Shown: positions 19,501-25,904 of the stretch, in pieces
How positions within the stretch are numbered: position 1 is the first letter of the stretch
Layout: each line of letters begins with the position of its first letter
Origin: Verrucomicrobiaceae bacterium
GTDB taxonomy: Bacteria; Verrucomicrobiota; Verrucomicrobiia; Verrucomicrobiales; Verrucomicrobiaceae
DNA length: 64,000 nt
Reading direction: 5' to 3'
NCBI GenBank assembly: GCA_016713245.1
Contig: JADJPM010000001.1
Span: 62,001 to 126,000, forward strand
Notes under the pieces: model-generated
Seen by the model: the letters and a program-made list of their open reading frames with translations, nothing else
Database searches by the model: none
What the model was told of the DNA's origin: nothing
Program-made: the position numbers and the translations under genes

Positions 19501-20385
19501 AAGGGCCTCGTCCTCATCATGCGCCGTGTCTTTGCGCAGGGAGGTGATGAGAAGGTCTTCCGGAGAGGCATTGACGATCTTGACGGACTTGTGACCGAGC
19601 TGCTGGAGCTGGCGGATGACACCTTGAGTGAGTGGCTCATAGGCGCGGGCCACGATGAGTTCACCATCAAGGATGTCCTTGAAGAGGATTTTGTTCGCGA
19701 GGTCTTCTTCGGAGATGGTTTCCTTGATCTTGAGATCCTGAATGTCGTAGAAGAGCTTCAAAATGTCTTCGTCATTCGGGAATCCGATCACGCGAAGAAG
19801 TGTGGTGGCGAGGAATTTGCGACGACGGCGGCGGCGATCTAGATAGACGTAAAGGAGATCGTTCGTGTCGAACTGCACTTCGAGCCAGGTGCCACGGTCC
19901 GGGATGATACGGAAGCCGTGCAGCCAGCGGCCGTTGAGATGCTGCGTCTGCTCGAAGCAGATGCCAGGGGAACGATGAAGCTGGGAAACGACGACACGTT
20001 CCGCACCATTGATGACGAAGGTACCGCGGACGGTCATGAGCGGAATTTCGCCCATGTACACGCGTTCCTGCTTGGCTCCGGCCTCGTCCTTGAGTTCGTA
20101 AGTGACGTAAAGCGGCGCGGAATAGGTCTCAGCCTCGCGAATGGCTTCCAGCGAATTGAGCTTGGGCTCGCCGATCTCGTAAAGAACGAAGTCGAGCGTC
20201 ATCTTCTCGTCGTAGCTGGTAATAGGGAAGACTTCTTTGAAGACCGCCTGCAGGCCAACGTTTTTGCGCTTGGATGGAGAGATGTTCTGCTGGAGGAACT
20301 CCTCATACGAACGGAGCTGGATCTCGATGAGATTCGGTGGCTCGGCGACTTCGTGGATCTTGCCAAAGTTGGTGCGCTGGGACAT
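16516..20385 (-). CDS. rpoB: RNA polymerase beta subunit
   Basis: A 1289-residue beta subunit. The rifampicin-binding cluster is SQLSQFMDQINPLAELTHKR with the drug-contact Asp, His and Ser (in RRLSALGPGG) in wild-type form, so no obvious resistance change is seen. The C-terminal GGKAQYGGQRFGEMEVWALE clamp segment is present. The frame is open to 20478, but MSQRTNFGKIHEV at 20385 is the natural start. A 406-base gap with a stem-loop separates it from rplL, similar in position to the rplL-rpoB attenuator/processing region known in enterobacteria. Confidence 0.97.
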   Translation of the reverse strand: MSQRTNFGKIHEVAEPPNLIEIQLRSYEEFLQQNISPSKRKNVGLQAVFKEVFPITSYDEKMTLDFVLYEIGEPKLNSLEAIREAETYSAPLYVTYELKDEAGAKQERVYMGEIPLMTVRGTFVINGAERVVVSQLHRSPGICFEQTQHLNGRWLHGFRIIPDRGTWLEVQFDTNDLLYVYLDRRRRRRKFLATTLLRVIGFPNDEDILKLFYDIQDLKIKETISEEDLANKILFKDILDGELIVARAYEPLTQGVIRQLQQLGHKSVKIVNASPEDLLITSLRKDTAHDEDEALKEIYRRLRPGDPPTTPNARALVKRLFFDPKRYDLTRVGRYKINQKLTLKVDSDMRILGAEDVVSAMRYLFKLRGGEGLLDDIDHLGSRRVRAVGELLANQCRVGLSRTERLVKERMTLFDVQMDTMTPSKLVNPKALAAVVRDFFGRSQLSQFMDQINPLAELTHKRRLSALGPGGLNRDRAGFEVRDVHPSHYGRICPIETPEGPNIGLINSLGAYARINEFGFIETPYRPCKDGNVAEKIDYLTADQEENHYIAQANNPIDEKGHFKGPKITVRYRGEFIEVEPEKATLMDVSPKQLVSVAAALIPFLEHDDANRALMGSNMQRQGVPLLEAEAPFVGTGMEAKAARDSRAVIVADGNGTVAASTADVIIVTKDGELPCKEDKFLADPLKSVQTDEEKGTFVYPLRKFGRSNAGTCINQRPLVKNGQKIKKGDVIADGPCTENGELALGKNMLVAFMPWNGYNFEDAIVISRRIVKEDIYTSIHIEDFEVIARDTKLGPEEITRDIPNVGDEALKNLDAQGVVRIGAEVKPGDILVGKITPKSETELAPEERLLRAIFGEKAADVKDTSLRVPSGCAGIVMDVRVANRTSGAESDKEKLSPSEYKKHIKQIEEDYRQKKEELSDQLTDRLEEIIGEDKLDNDIVNGQTGEIIVAAGKKVSKAMLRRVAENYDSIEMDASPMRNKLFDAIQTFEQKFSDADTERERNLDKIESSESAAESNVVKQVRVFVAAKRKLSVGDKMAGRHGNKGVVATIVPEEDMPFLENGVPVDICLNPLGVPSRMNVGQVLETHLGIAAKALGLKIATPVFDGIHESKIMDFIKDAKKQPGYEWMGLTGKSRLYDGRTGDPYTQDTVVGYIYMLKLGHLVADKIHARAVGPYSLVTQQPLGGKAQYGGQRFGEMEVWALEAYGAAYTLQELLTVKSDDVQGRTRIYEQIVKGDHALQAGTPESFNVLIKEMQSLGLDVKVHKRAGAEEQQAELEGLERFATAAGF

Positions 20386-20791
20386 GGGACGAGAGGACGG
20401 GTTTTGGGACGATTTGGGGTGGCAAAATGCGCTGTGCGCGGCGGAATTCAGACGACGAGGCTGAACTCGGCCGCACACGGCGGGAAGCTCGCACTGTCAC
20501 CAAAAAGCAAAGCCGAAGCCATGATGCTGGTGAAGGCGAAATGGGGCGCAAAACGGCTCGAATCGCACGAAAACCCGCCCGCACGGCTGAAGCCGCGCTG
20601 AGAGAGATTTTCGGAGAAAGAGCCTGTCATGCTATGGATGGGAATTATTCGGGAAAAAGGCCAATTGCGAGGTTTGAAGGATTCGAAAAAGGCTTTTTGA
20701 GTTTTCGGGCCGATCTGGACCGCGTGGGGAGTTAACTGAACTGCCGCCACGCGGCCAAAGAGCGTATGTCGGTTGAAGGACCAGACCAGGT
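20386..20791 (-). other. rplL-rpoB intergenic region with a stem-loop
   Basis: A 406-base stretch without a credible gene; the open frames in it have no family features. About 37 bases after the rplL stop, an 8-bp perfect stem (CCGCGTGG with CCACGCGG, 20747-20754 and 20720-20727) closes a 19-base loop. It has no T-run after it, so it would be an RNA-processing site or a weak attenuator, not a full terminator. I saw no convincing -35/-10 pair for rpoB. Confidence 0.5.
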
Positions 20792-21172
20792 TTACTTGAT
20801 CTCGACCTTGGCACCAGCGGCTTCCATCTTCTTCTTGATGTCTTCCGCTTCTTCCTTCTTGACGCCTTCTTTGAGCTTCTGCGGAGCGCTCTCGACGAGC
20901 TTCTTTGCTTCAGCAAGGCCAAGGCCCGGGACGACGCCGCGGACTTCTTTGATGACGCCAATCTTGTTCGCGCCAGCATCGGTGAGGATGACGTCAAACT
21001 CGGTTTTCTCTTCAGCAGCAGGTGCAGCAGCACCACCACCGCCACCGCCAGCGGCAGCGACAGGAGCAGCAGCGCTCACGCCCCACTTCTCTTCGAGGGT
21101 TTTGACGAGGGTGGAAACTTCGAGGACGGTCAAGCCACTCAGTTCTTCAACGATTTTGTTCAGGTCAGCCAT
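20792..21172 (-). CDS. rplL: Ribosomal protein bL12 (L7/L12)
   Basis: A 126-residue L7/L12 stalk protein: N-terminal dimerisation domain (MADLNKIVEELSGLTVLEV), a flexible Ala/Gly/Pro hinge with a run of glycines at about 42-47, and the globular C-terminal domain ending EAKKLVESAPQKLKEGVKK. It forms the mobile stalk that recruits EF-Tu and EF-G to the ribosome, held by L10. It lies 146 bases downstream of rplJ; that gap contains a perfect 14-base palindrome (21221-21234) of unknown meaning. Normal length. Confidence 0.97.
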   Translation of the reverse strand: MADLNKIVEELSGLTVLEVSTLVKTLEEKWGVSAAAPVAAAGGGGGGAAAPAAEEKTEFDVILTDAGANKIGVIKEVRGVVPGLGLAEAKKLVESAPQKLKEGVKKEEAEDIKKKMEAAGAKVEIK

Positions 21173-21318
21173 GTTAGTGTGTCGGTATCGCCGCTTTCCG
21201 AAGCATCGGAGGGTTTAAGAGCAAAAGCTTTTGCCCCGGCAAGGAACCATTTGGTGTTTATATGTTCAAGCCGTGTGACGGGCTATCTAGTCAAATTTGA
21301 GGTGTTGCGTAATGTGGT

Positions 21319-21867
21319 TTAGGCAGCAGCGGCTTCAGTTTCGGCAGGGGCGGGAGCTTCAGCAGCAGGGGCAGAATCTGCTGGGCCGCCATCCTTCTCA
21401 GCCTTCGCCTTGAGGGCACGGGCAAGAGCAGAACCCGGAGCCTGCAGGACGCCCAGAAGCATCGAGTAGAGAACTTCGCGGGAGGGCAGATCAGCCAAGG
21501 CCTTGATGGTGGCCACGTCGAGCAGCTTGCCATCGAGCACACCAGCCTTCATGACGGGCTTCTCGAATTCGGCGGCGAAGTTCTTCATAATCTTCGCCGT
21601 CGCGAAGATTTCTTTGACGCCAGTGACGAACGCACTCTGGCCGGTCAGGTAAGTGCTAAGGTCATCCGGGTAGCCAGCTTTTTCGGCTGCCTTGCGAACG
21701 AGGTTGTTTTTGAAGACGTGGATCTCGGCTCCGACAGCGCCGAGACGCTTACGAAGCTCGGCAAACTTATCAACTTTGAGGCCAGTATAATCGACGACGA
21801 GCAAGAACGGCGAGGCGTTCACGCGGCGCAGAACATCTTCGATGAGCAGTGTTTTTTCAGCATTCAT
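21319..21867 (-). CDS. rplJ: Ribosomal protein uL10
   Basis: A 182-residue L10: N-terminal rRNA-binding part (LRKRLGAVGAEIHVFKNNLVRKA) and C-terminal helix that carries L12 dimers, followed by an Ala/Pro/Glu-rich tail (about 160-182). Only 20 bases separate it from rplA, so the long L10 leader that mediates autoregulation in enterobacteria is absent at the usual position; control may act elsewhere in the transcript. This is inferred from spacing. Slightly longer than E. coli L10 because of the tail. Confidence 0.96.
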   Translation of the reverse strand: MNAEKTLLIEDVLRRVNASPFLLVVDYTGLKVDKFAELRKRLGAVGAEIHVFKNNLVRKAAEKAGYPDDLSTYLTGQSAFVTGVKEIFATAKIMKNFAAEFEKPVMKAGVLDGKLLDVATIKALADLPSREVLYSMLLGVLQAPGSALARALKAKAEKDGGPADSAPAAEAPAPAETEAAAA

Positions 21868-21887
21868 GGGTCAGGTCTGCGCGGAGT

Positions 21888-22586
21888 TTAGAGTTTGATG
21901 TACTTGGAGACGTCGATGCGGACGGCGGGGCTCATCGTGGAAGCCAGGGTGATGGTCTCGACGTAGCGACCGCGGGCGGACGCGGGCTTGGCACGGACGA
22001 CTGCCTCGATGAGGCTACGGGCGTTGTCGGCAAGCATGGAGGTTTCGAAATTCACCTTGCCGATTCCGGAGGCGATGTTGCCATTTTTGTCGAGCTTGAA
22101 GTCAGCGCGACCGGCCTTGACGGCCTTGACGGCTGTACCCGTGTCATCGGTAACGGTGCCAGTTCGCGGATTGGGCATCAGGCCACGAGGTCCGAGCTGC
22201 TTACCGAGTTTGCGGACTTCATTCATCGCCGCCGGGGTGGCGATGGCGACATCGAAGTCAGTGAAGCCTTCTTTTACCTTGGCGATGAGATCTTCATAGC
22301 CCACGATTTCAGCACCAGCTGCCTTGGCAGCGTCAGCGGCATTACCGACGGCGAAAACGGCGACTTTGACGGACTTACCGGAGCCATGGGGCAGCGGGCA
22401 GGTGCCGCGAACCATCTGGTCGGACTTCTTCGGATCGACGCCCATGCGGAAGGAGAGGGTGACGGTCTGGTTAAACTTCGTGCCAGGGAGCTTGCGAAGC
22501 AGGTCGGCAGCTTCTTCAAGTGAGAAGGCCTTTCCTGCCGGGATCATTTCGGCGGCTTTTTTGTAGCGTTTGCTGCGGGTTTGCAT
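21888..22586 (-). CDS. rplA: Ribosomal protein uL1
   Basis: A 232-residue L1 with the conserved GPRGLMPNPRTGTVTDD loop and C-terminal ARGRYVETITLASTMSP. It binds the L1 stalk of 23S rRNA and helps release deacylated tRNA; in many bacteria it also represses translation of the rplK-rplA message. It follows rplK by 63 bases. Length and motifs are normal. Confidence 0.97.
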   Translation of the reverse strand: MQTRSKRYKKAAEMIPAGKAFSLEEAADLLRKLPGTKFNQTVTLSFRMGVDPKKSDQMVRGTCPLPHGSGKSVKVAVFAVGNAADAAKAAGAEIVGYEDLIAKVKEGFTDFDVAIATPAAMNEVRKLGKQLGPRGLMPNPRTGTVTDDTGTAVKAVKAGRADFKLDKNGNIASGIGKVNFETSMLADNARSLIEAVVRAKPASARGRYVETITLASTMSPAVRIDVSKYIKL

Positions 22587-22649
22587 GGTGGTGATGCAGT
22601 GATGACGAACGATGAAGTTCTCCTGCGTTGGGTTTGGGGTGAAAAAAGA

Positions 22650-23075
22650 TTAGTCAGCGATTTCAATGCCCATCTGGCGGGCGGTGCCGGCCATGATGCG
22701 GGAGGCACGCTCGAGATCCTGGGTATTAAGGTCGGCAAGCTTCAGCTTGGTGGCCTCAAGGAGTTGGGCCTTGGTGATCTTGGCGACCTTCTTCTTATTC
22801 GATTCGCCTGAGCCGGAGGCAATGTTCGCGACCTTCTTGAGGAGGTTGGAGGCCGGCGGCTGCTTGGTGATGAAGGTGAAGGACTTGTCTTTGTAAACGG
22901 TGATGATCGTGGGGAGCACATCGCCGCCAGCCTTCTGCGTGGCCGCATTGAACTCTTTGCAGAAGGCCATGATGTTCACACCGGCCTGGCCGAGGGCGGG
23001 ACCGATGGGCGGGGCTGGATTTGCCGCTCCGGCTTTGATCTGCAGTTTGATTAGTTTGACGATTTCTTTGGCCAT
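22650..23075 (-). CDS. rplK: Ribosomal protein uL11
   Basis: A 141-residue L11 with the proline-rich N-terminal domain (AGAANPAPPIGPALGQAGVN) and the rRNA-binding C-terminal domain. It sits in the GTPase-associated centre and is required for stringent-factor activation in organisms that have RelA. It lies 65 bases after the distal TAA of nusG, or about 143 bases after the in-frame TGA. Normal length and sequence. Confidence 0.97.
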   Translation of the reverse strand: MAKEIVKLIKLQIKAGAANPAPPIGPALGQAGVNIMAFCKEFNAATQKAGGDVLPTIITVYKDKSFTFITKQPPASNLLKKVANIASGSGESNKKKVAKITKAQLLEATKLKLADLNTQDLERASRIMAGTARQMGIEIAD

Positions 23076-23140
23076 GTCTGGGGGTCCTTAGGTTTTTTGT
23101 TCTGGGAATGGGTTCGGCGAAGCAAGTGCGGGAGAAGAAA

Positions 23141-23719
23141 TTAAGCGGCGTCAGCCTTTTCGACCTGCCAGTATTCGAGATCGACCGGTGTGGAGCGTCC
23201 GAAGATGTTGACGGAAACTCAGAGCACACCGCGTTCGGGGTCGATCTCCTCGACGGTGCCGATCTGGCTTTCGAAAGGACCATCCGCCACGCGGACGCTG
23301 TCCCCCGGGCTGAAGGCGATCTTGGGCACCGCACCCTCCTCCTTCTCGCGTGCCTGAGCCAGCATGGCATCAACGTCACGCTCGCGCATGGGCATGGGGT
23401 TGTCTTTGCCGCTAGCAAAGTTCAAAACCCCATCTGTTTCCTTGATGAAATACCAGGAACGATCAATGATTCTATTATGCTCATCCAAAAGATGGCAGTT
23501 CACAAAGACGTAACCCGGGTAATACTTACGGTTGTGCTCGCTGCGTTTGCCTTTTTTGACCTCGGAGACTCTCTCCATGGGGACAAGGACAGAGAAAACA
23601 TGGTCGCCCATCTCTTCGGTCTGGATGCGGCGCAGCATGTTTTCACGCACCTTGTTTTCAAGGCCGGAACGAACATGAATCGCATACCACTGATCTTTTG
23701 CGGCGGGGATGGCTGCCAT
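23141..23719 (-). CDS. nusG: NusG transcription factor, interrupted by an in-frame TGA at codon 167
   Basis: NusG couples RNA polymerase to ribosomes and Rho. Residues 1-120 form the NGN domain (QWYAIHVRSGLENKVRENML, RKYYPGYVFVNCHL) and residues about 135-166 the start of the KOW domain (FSPGDSVRVADGPFESQIGT). After PERGVL the frame reads TGA (23219-23221 complement). It then continues in the same frame for 25 codons as VSVNIFGRSTPVDLEYWQVE plus ADAA-like residues to a TAA at 23141, a perfect NusG C-terminus. The codon should be a K/R-like residue (for example CGA or AGA, one base away). Either the base is a sequence error, or the KOW domain is truncated, or the TGA is read through. Neighbours are intact and TGA is a normal stop elsewhere. 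Confidence 0.9.
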
Positions 23720-23782
23720 GATTAAAGGGTCGGAGGCGGGTGAATGAAACGAAATAATGCCGGGCGGCCCCGGCGGGCATAA

Positions 23783-24004
23783 CTACTTACCAAACCAAGA
23801 CTGGGCAGCTTGGAAAGCTTCGCGGAACGACACATCAAAGACTGCGACGAATGCCCCGAGCAAAATCATCGCGATGAAAACCACCACGGTGGATTCATTC
23901 AGTTCACGGTATTTGGCGAAACCTTTTTCTTTCGGGTCCCAGGGCCAAGTGGCTTTTCTCAATTCGAGAAAGACCTCGCTGAGATATTTGCGGATTTTGC
24001 TCAT
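23783..24004 (-). CDS. secE: Preprotein translocase subunit SecE
   Basis: A 73-residue SecE: an amphipathic N-terminal helix (SEVFLELRKATWPWDPKE, with the conserved KATWP-like segment) and one transmembrane helix (about 38-60). It clamps the SecY channel in the inner membrane. It sits between tRNA-Trp and nusG, the conventional order; rpmG, which often lies between tuf and secE, is absent here because only 50 bases separate secE from the tRNA. Single-TM form as in most bacteria. Confidence 0.93.
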   Translation of the reverse strand: MSKIRKYLSEVFLELRKATWPWDPKEKGFAKYRELNESTVVVFIAMILLGAFVAVFDVSFREAFQAAQSWFGK

Positions 24005-24054
24005 GAAGCGTGACGTGTGAGGCGGATTTAAATGATGATTCGGGGTTTCTTCGC

Positions 24055-24130
24055 TGGCAGGCCAGGAGGGACTCGAACCCCCAACCGACGGTTTTGGAGA
24101 CCGCTACTCTACCAATTGAGCTACTGACCT
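24055..24130 (-). tRNA. tRNA-Trp (CCA anticodon)
   Basis: A 76-base cloverleaf on the minus strand: acceptor 5' AGGTCAG pairs with CTGGCCT (one G-T pair), D-arm AGCTCAATTGGTAGAGTAGC, anticodon loop CTCCAAA with anticodon CCA, T-arm GGGGGTTCGAGTCCCTC. The 3' CCA is encoded (24057-24055). It lies between tuf and secE, as in many bacteria. Confidence 0.96.
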
Positions 24131-24217
24131 TTATAAGCGAAGACGCTTCCAGAAGAGGATAGCGAGGAATATCGTTTCTAGCAAGCTCGTCCCTGCTTTC
24201 GCATGGAGATGAGATCA

Positions 24218-24245
24218 CCGCCGGGCCTGATGCCAGACCCGGCGG
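24218..24245 (-). other. Stem-loop downstream of tuf
   Basis: An 8-bp perfect stem CCGCCGGG/CCCGGCGG with a 12-base loop lies about 31 bases after the tuf stop and 88 bases before tRNA-Trp. No T-run follows it on the transcribed strand, so it may be a processing or partial-attenuation structure rather than a terminator. Confidence 0.45.
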
Positions 24246-24275
24246 GACTCAAACAAACGAACTTGCGCGGAGGCT

Positions 24276-25460
24276 TTAGTCGAGGATTTCGGCCACACGG
24301 CCGGCACCCACGGTCTTGCCGCCCTCACGGATAGCGAAGCGGATAGTCTTCTCCATAGCGATGGGGGTGATCAGCTCCACAGTGATGGAGACGTTGTCGC
24401 CAGGCATCACCATTTCGACGCCTTCTGGAAGGGTCACGGAGCCAGTCACGTCCGTGGTGCGGAAGTAGAACTGAGGGCGGTAGTTGTTGAAGAACGGCGT
24501 GTGACGGCCGCCTTCGTCCTTAGAGAGGACGTACACTTCAGCCTTGAACTTCTTGTGCGGGGTGACGGAGCCGGGCTTGGCGATGACCTGACCGCGCTCA
24601 ATGTCGGTCTTCTTGGTGCCACGAAGCAGGAGACCCACGTTGTCGCCGGCACGACCTTCGTCGAGCAGCTTGCGGAACATTTCGATGTCCGTGACAGTGG
24701 TCTTCGCGGTCGGGCGGATACCGATGATTTCGACTTCGGACATCTTTTTGACGATGCCACGCTCGACACGGCCAGTGCAGACAGTACCACGACCTTCGAT
24801 AGCGAACACGTCTTCCACAGGCATGAGGAAATCTTTGTCGATAGGACGCTCAGGAAGCGGGATGTAGCTATCCACGGCATCCATCAGCTTGTGGATGTTT
24901 GCTTCATGGGTGGCATCACCTTCGAGAGCCTTGAGGGCAGAGCCCTTCACGATTGGGATGTCATCACCTGGGAAGTCATACTTGGAAAGGAGATCGCGCA
25001 CTTCCATCTCAACGAGGTCGAGAAGTTCGGCGTCGTCCACCATATCCACTTTGTTCATGAACACGCAAAGAGCTGGAACGCCGACCTGACGAGCGAGCAG
25101 GATGTGCTCACGGGTCTGGGGCATCGGACCGTCAGCAGCGGAAACCACAAGAATAGCTCCGTCCATCTGCGCAGCACCCGTGATCATGTTTTTAACATAG
25201 TCAGCATGGCCGGGGCAATCGACGTGCGCGTAGTGACGCTTGTCGGTTTCGTACTCGACGTGAGCGGTATTGATGGTGATGCCGCGCTCTTTTTCTTCGG
25301 GAGCCGCGTCGATCTGGTCGTAGGCGCGAGCCTGAGCGAAGCCTTTCTTGGAAAGGACGGTCGTGATGGCAGCGGTGAGGGTGGTCTTGCCGTGGTCAAC
25401 GTGGCCGATGGTGCCGATGTTGACGTGCGGCTTGTTACGTTGGAATGCTTCTTTGGCCAT
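24276..25460 (-). CDS. tuf: Elongation factor Tu
   Basis: A 394-residue EF-Tu. G-domain motifs: GHVDHGKTTL (G1), the G2 region around GITINTAHVEYE, DCPGHADYV (G3), NKVDMVDD (G4) and GSALKALEG (G5); domains 2 and 3 follow to GAGRVAEILD. It delivers aminoacyl-tRNA to the ribosome. The gene lies between tRNA-Thr and tRNA-Trp at the head of the transcription/translation block. Length and motifs are normal; the kirromycin-contact regions show nothing unusual by eye. Confidence 0.98.
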   Translation of the reverse strand: MAKEAFQRNKPHVNIGTIGHVDHGKTTLTAAITTVLSKKGFAQARAYDQIDAAPEEKERGITINTAHVEYETDKRHYAHVDCPGHADYVKNMITGAAQMDGAILVVSAADGPMPQTREHILLARQVGVPALCVFMNKVDMVDDAELLDLVEMEVRDLLSKYDFPGDDIPIVKGSALKALEGDATHEANIHKLMDAVDSYIPLPERPIDKDFLMPVEDVFAIEGRGTVCTGRVERGIVKKMSEVEIIGIRPTAKTTVTDIEMFRKLLDEGRAGDNVGLLLRGTKKTDIERGQVIAKPGSVTPHKKFKAEVYVLSKDEGGRHTPFFNNYRPQFYFRTTDVTGSVTLPEGVEMVMPGDNVSITVELITPIAMEKTIRFAIREGGKTVGAGRVAEILD

Positions 25461-25533
25461 GTGGGTGGGTGAGGGGGTGCGCTTGTGTTCGTTTGTAGTT
25501 TGTCGAAGGACCCCATCACATAAAAGCAGCCGC

Positions 25534-25608
25534 TGGAGCTGTTAGAGGGACTTGAACCCTCGACCTCGTCCTTACCAAGGACGTGCTCTACCACTGAGCT
25601 ATAACAGC
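25534..25608 (-). tRNA. tRNA-Thr (GGT anticodon)
   Basis: A 75-base cloverleaf on the minus strand: acceptor GCTGTTA/TAACAGC, D-arm AGCTCAGTGGTAGAGC, anticodon stem CGTCC/GGACG with loop TTGGTAA and anticodon GGT, T-arm GAGGGTTCAAGTCCCTC. The CCA end is encoded (25536-25534). It precedes tuf by 73 bases and is probably cotranscribed with it. Confidence 0.95.
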
Positions 25609-25661
25609 ATAACCTGCGGCGGCCCTGTGGAAGGAGGCCTCCTCCTCTTTCGATAAGAAAA

Positions 25662-25710
25662 CCGGGGCACGTTGAACCTTGACTTGGCGTCAAGGGACAG
25701 TACACCCCGG
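25662..25710 (-). promoter_or_regulatory. Structured leader hairpin followed by a T-run, upstream of tRNA-Thr-tuf
   Basis: On the minus strand an outer 6-bp stem CCGGGG/CCCCGG (25705-25710 with 25662-25667), extendable by G-U pairs, encloses a perfect 7-bp stem CCTTGAC/GTCAAGG (25677-25695). It is followed at once by TTTTCTT. That is the shape of an intrinsic terminator or attenuator, placed between the candidate promoter and tRNA-Thr. Confidence 0.45.
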
Positions 25711-25734
25711 CCTGCGAATTGAAAAAGTGGCCGG

Positions 25735-25762
25735 AGAGTAGGAGGTCAGCCACATCTGTCAA
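25735..25762 (-). promoter_or_regulatory. Candidate sigma-70 promoter of the tRNA-Thr-tuf operon
   Basis: Minus-strand -35 TTGACA (25762-25757, perfect consensus), 16-base spacer, -10 TACTCT (25740-25735, weak), with an A/T-rich stretch just upstream resembling an UP element. About 120 bases separate it from tRNA-Thr. A 14-base palindrome (25774-25787) lies just upstream. Confidence 0.45.
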
Positions 25763-25904
25763 AGTCTTTTTACGCTTTTGCAAAAGCTCTTCCGCCCAGA
25801 TCCCCGGCGGCATCCAATTCGGACGGATTGGATTCGACTCCTCATTTGCACGCTTCACCTGCCCCGTCATAGTCTTCTACCCCAAACGCTAGTCAAAAAA
25901 CCTG

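Noticed and set aside
17260..19842. 860-codon open frame opposite rpoB
   Set aside because: Shadow of rpoB with no recognisable motif; low-complexity composition typical of antisense frames.
20448..20750. 100-codon open frame in the rplL-rpoB gap
   Set aside because: No conserved features or plausible start context; overlaps a stem-loop.
23219..23221. Selenocysteine at the nusG TGA
   Set aside because: No NusG is known to contain selenocysteine, the aligned position is normally Lys/Arg, and no clear SECIS-like hairpin was identified by eye.
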